From assembly GCA_002338255.1 (NCBI GenBank), contig DDHX01000011.1, positions 11,858 to 26,367 on the forward strand: a stretch of 14,510 bases of DNA, in the 5' to 3' direction. Of this stretch, positions 13,909 to 14,510 are shown in pieces. The notes beneath the pieces were generated by a model. The model was not told where the DNA came from and did not search any database. It was given only the letters and a program-made list of their open reading frames with translations. The first letter of the stretch is position 1. Each line of letters begins with the position of its first letter. This DNA comes from Ruminococcaceae bacterium UBA1865 (lineage in GTDB: Bacteria > Bacillota > Clostridia > Oscillospirales > Acutalibacteraceae). Position numbers and translations under genes: made by a program.

Positions 13909-14510
13909 ATGAGAGAACTTTCTTTTACAGTTCCAAATGAATACGACGGTGTGCGGTTAAAAAGTTTTTTGCGCAGCTATTGCAGTGTTTCATCACGGCT
14001 TATGGTTAAACTAAAGCGTGAGCCAATGGGTATTATGAATAATGGCGTGCATGTAATTGCTACGGATACCCTAAAATCCGGAGATGTGATACGACTGTTG
14101 ATGCCTGACGATGACAAACAAATTGAGCCGGCAGACTTACCGCTCCGGATTGTTTACGAAGATAGTGATCTCTTAATTATTGACAAGTCTGCCAATATGC
14201 CGATGTATCCCTGCCCGGGACACGATTGTGACAGTTTGGCAAATGCGGTCGCGGCTTATTATTTAAAACAAAACGAAAAACTCGCATTTCGTCCGGTATA
14301 TCGATTGGATAAAGATACATCCGGTCTTGTTGTGCTTGCGAAGAATGCTTATTGCGCGGCGAGCCTTGCAGGTAAGCTCCAGAAGGAGTATACGGCAATC
14401 TGCGAAGGTGAACTTTGGGGAAGCGGAACCATCGATCGGCCCATCGGACTAAAAGAGGGGCACCGTATCCAGCGTGCGGTTACGCCAAACGGAGCAAGAG
14501 CGATTACAAA
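13909..14510 (+). CDS. RluA-family RNA pseudouridine synthase, N-terminal part
   Basis: The frame is open from the ATG at 13909 to the window end, giving about 200 visible residues; the C-terminal part is outside. GGAG (13898-13901) lies seven bases before the start. Residues 1-75 look like an S4-type RNA-binding domain (VRLKSFLRSYCSVSSRLMVKLKRE, then LKSGDVIRLLMP). The catalytic domain begins near residue 80 with IVYEDSDLLIIDKSANMPMYP and contains YRLDKDTSGLVVLAKN, where Asp134 is the catalytic aspartate. Most RluA/RluD proteins have His in place of the Tyr131 seen here. The enzyme converts uridine to pseudouridine in rRNA or tRNA; the target cannot be predicted. The gene lies 64 bases after ilvE, just beyond its terminator. 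Confidence 0.93.
   Translation, partial: MRELSFTVPNEYDGVRLKSFLRSYCSVSSRLMVKLKREPMGIMNNGVHVIATDTLKSGDVIRLLMPDDDKQIEPADLPLRIVYEDSDLLIIDKSANMPMYPCPGHDCDSLANAVAAYYLKQNEKLAFRPVYRLDKDTSGLVVLAKNAYCAASLAGKLQKEYTAICEGELWGSGTIDRPIGLKEGHRIQRAVTPNGARAIT

Noticed and set aside
1..14510. Mobile elements, CRISPR arrays, tRNA or rRNA genes, phage-defence genes
   Set aside because: I found no transposase, integrase, repeat-spacer structure or structural RNA gene; the gene content is uniformly chromosomal.

Overview
The window looks like a chromosomal segment of a low-to-moderate GC Gram-positive bacterium of the class Clostridia. An Oscillospiraceae/Ruminococcaceae-type organism is my best guess. The evidence is the strong AGGAGG-type ribosome binding sites, sigma-A-like promoters, a T-box leader in front of pheST, an IreB/UPF0297 gene, and PheS with a four-cysteine insertion. 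The assignment comes from gene content and protein flavour, not from a database search. I see no insertion sequence, phage gene, CRISPR array, tRNA or rRNA. No stretch longer than about 300 bases lacks either a gene or a recognisable RNA element.

Layout, left to right. (1) 1-653 is the 3' part of purD (purine synthesis), plus strand. (2) 760-1302 encodes a putative lipoprotein of unknown function. It ends at a perfectly palindromic bidirectional terminator (about 1311-1350) shared with the convergent minus-strand block. (3) The minus-strand block, in transcription order, is: a LacI-family regulator (6752-5727), a phenylalanine T-box leader (about 5714-5483), pheS, pheT, ireB and a 98-codon gene of unknown function. 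ireB has its own good promoter, so the last two genes need not depend on the T-box. (4) From 6899 the plus strand carries a glucan-use cluster divergent from the regulator: a GH13 oligo-1,6-glucosidase (malL-like), 4-alpha-glucanotransferase (malQ) and glycogen/maltodextrin phosphorylase (glgP), closed by a strong terminator at 12594-12635. (5) ilvE (branched-chain aminotransferase) follows with its own near-consensus promoter and terminator. (6) The window ends inside an RluA-family pseudouridine synthase gene (13909 onward).

How the genes work together. MalQ, GlgP and the GH13 glucosidase form a cytoplasmic route for maltodextrin or glycogen. MalQ rearranges short alpha-1,4 chains, GlgP releases glucose 1-phosphate from chain ends, and the glucosidase removes alpha-1,6-linked or short residues. 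No transporter is in the window, so the sugars come either from importers encoded elsewhere or from internal glycogen. The divergent LacI-family protein is the obvious candidate regulator: a 22-bp near-palindrome lies just after the predicted transcription start of the cluster, and a 12-bp perfect palindrome covers the regulator's own predicted -10 box.

Most of the window is ordinary housekeeping and sugar metabolism, and I do not see a convincing new multi-gene system. The items most worth following are the dyad symmetries in the lacI/malL and ilvE promoters, the lacI-to-T-box arrangement (no terminator between them, with the pheST promoter inside the end of lacI), the unknown gene linked to ireB, and the uncharacterised lipoprotein. 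Promoter, operator and RNA-structure calls were made by eye.
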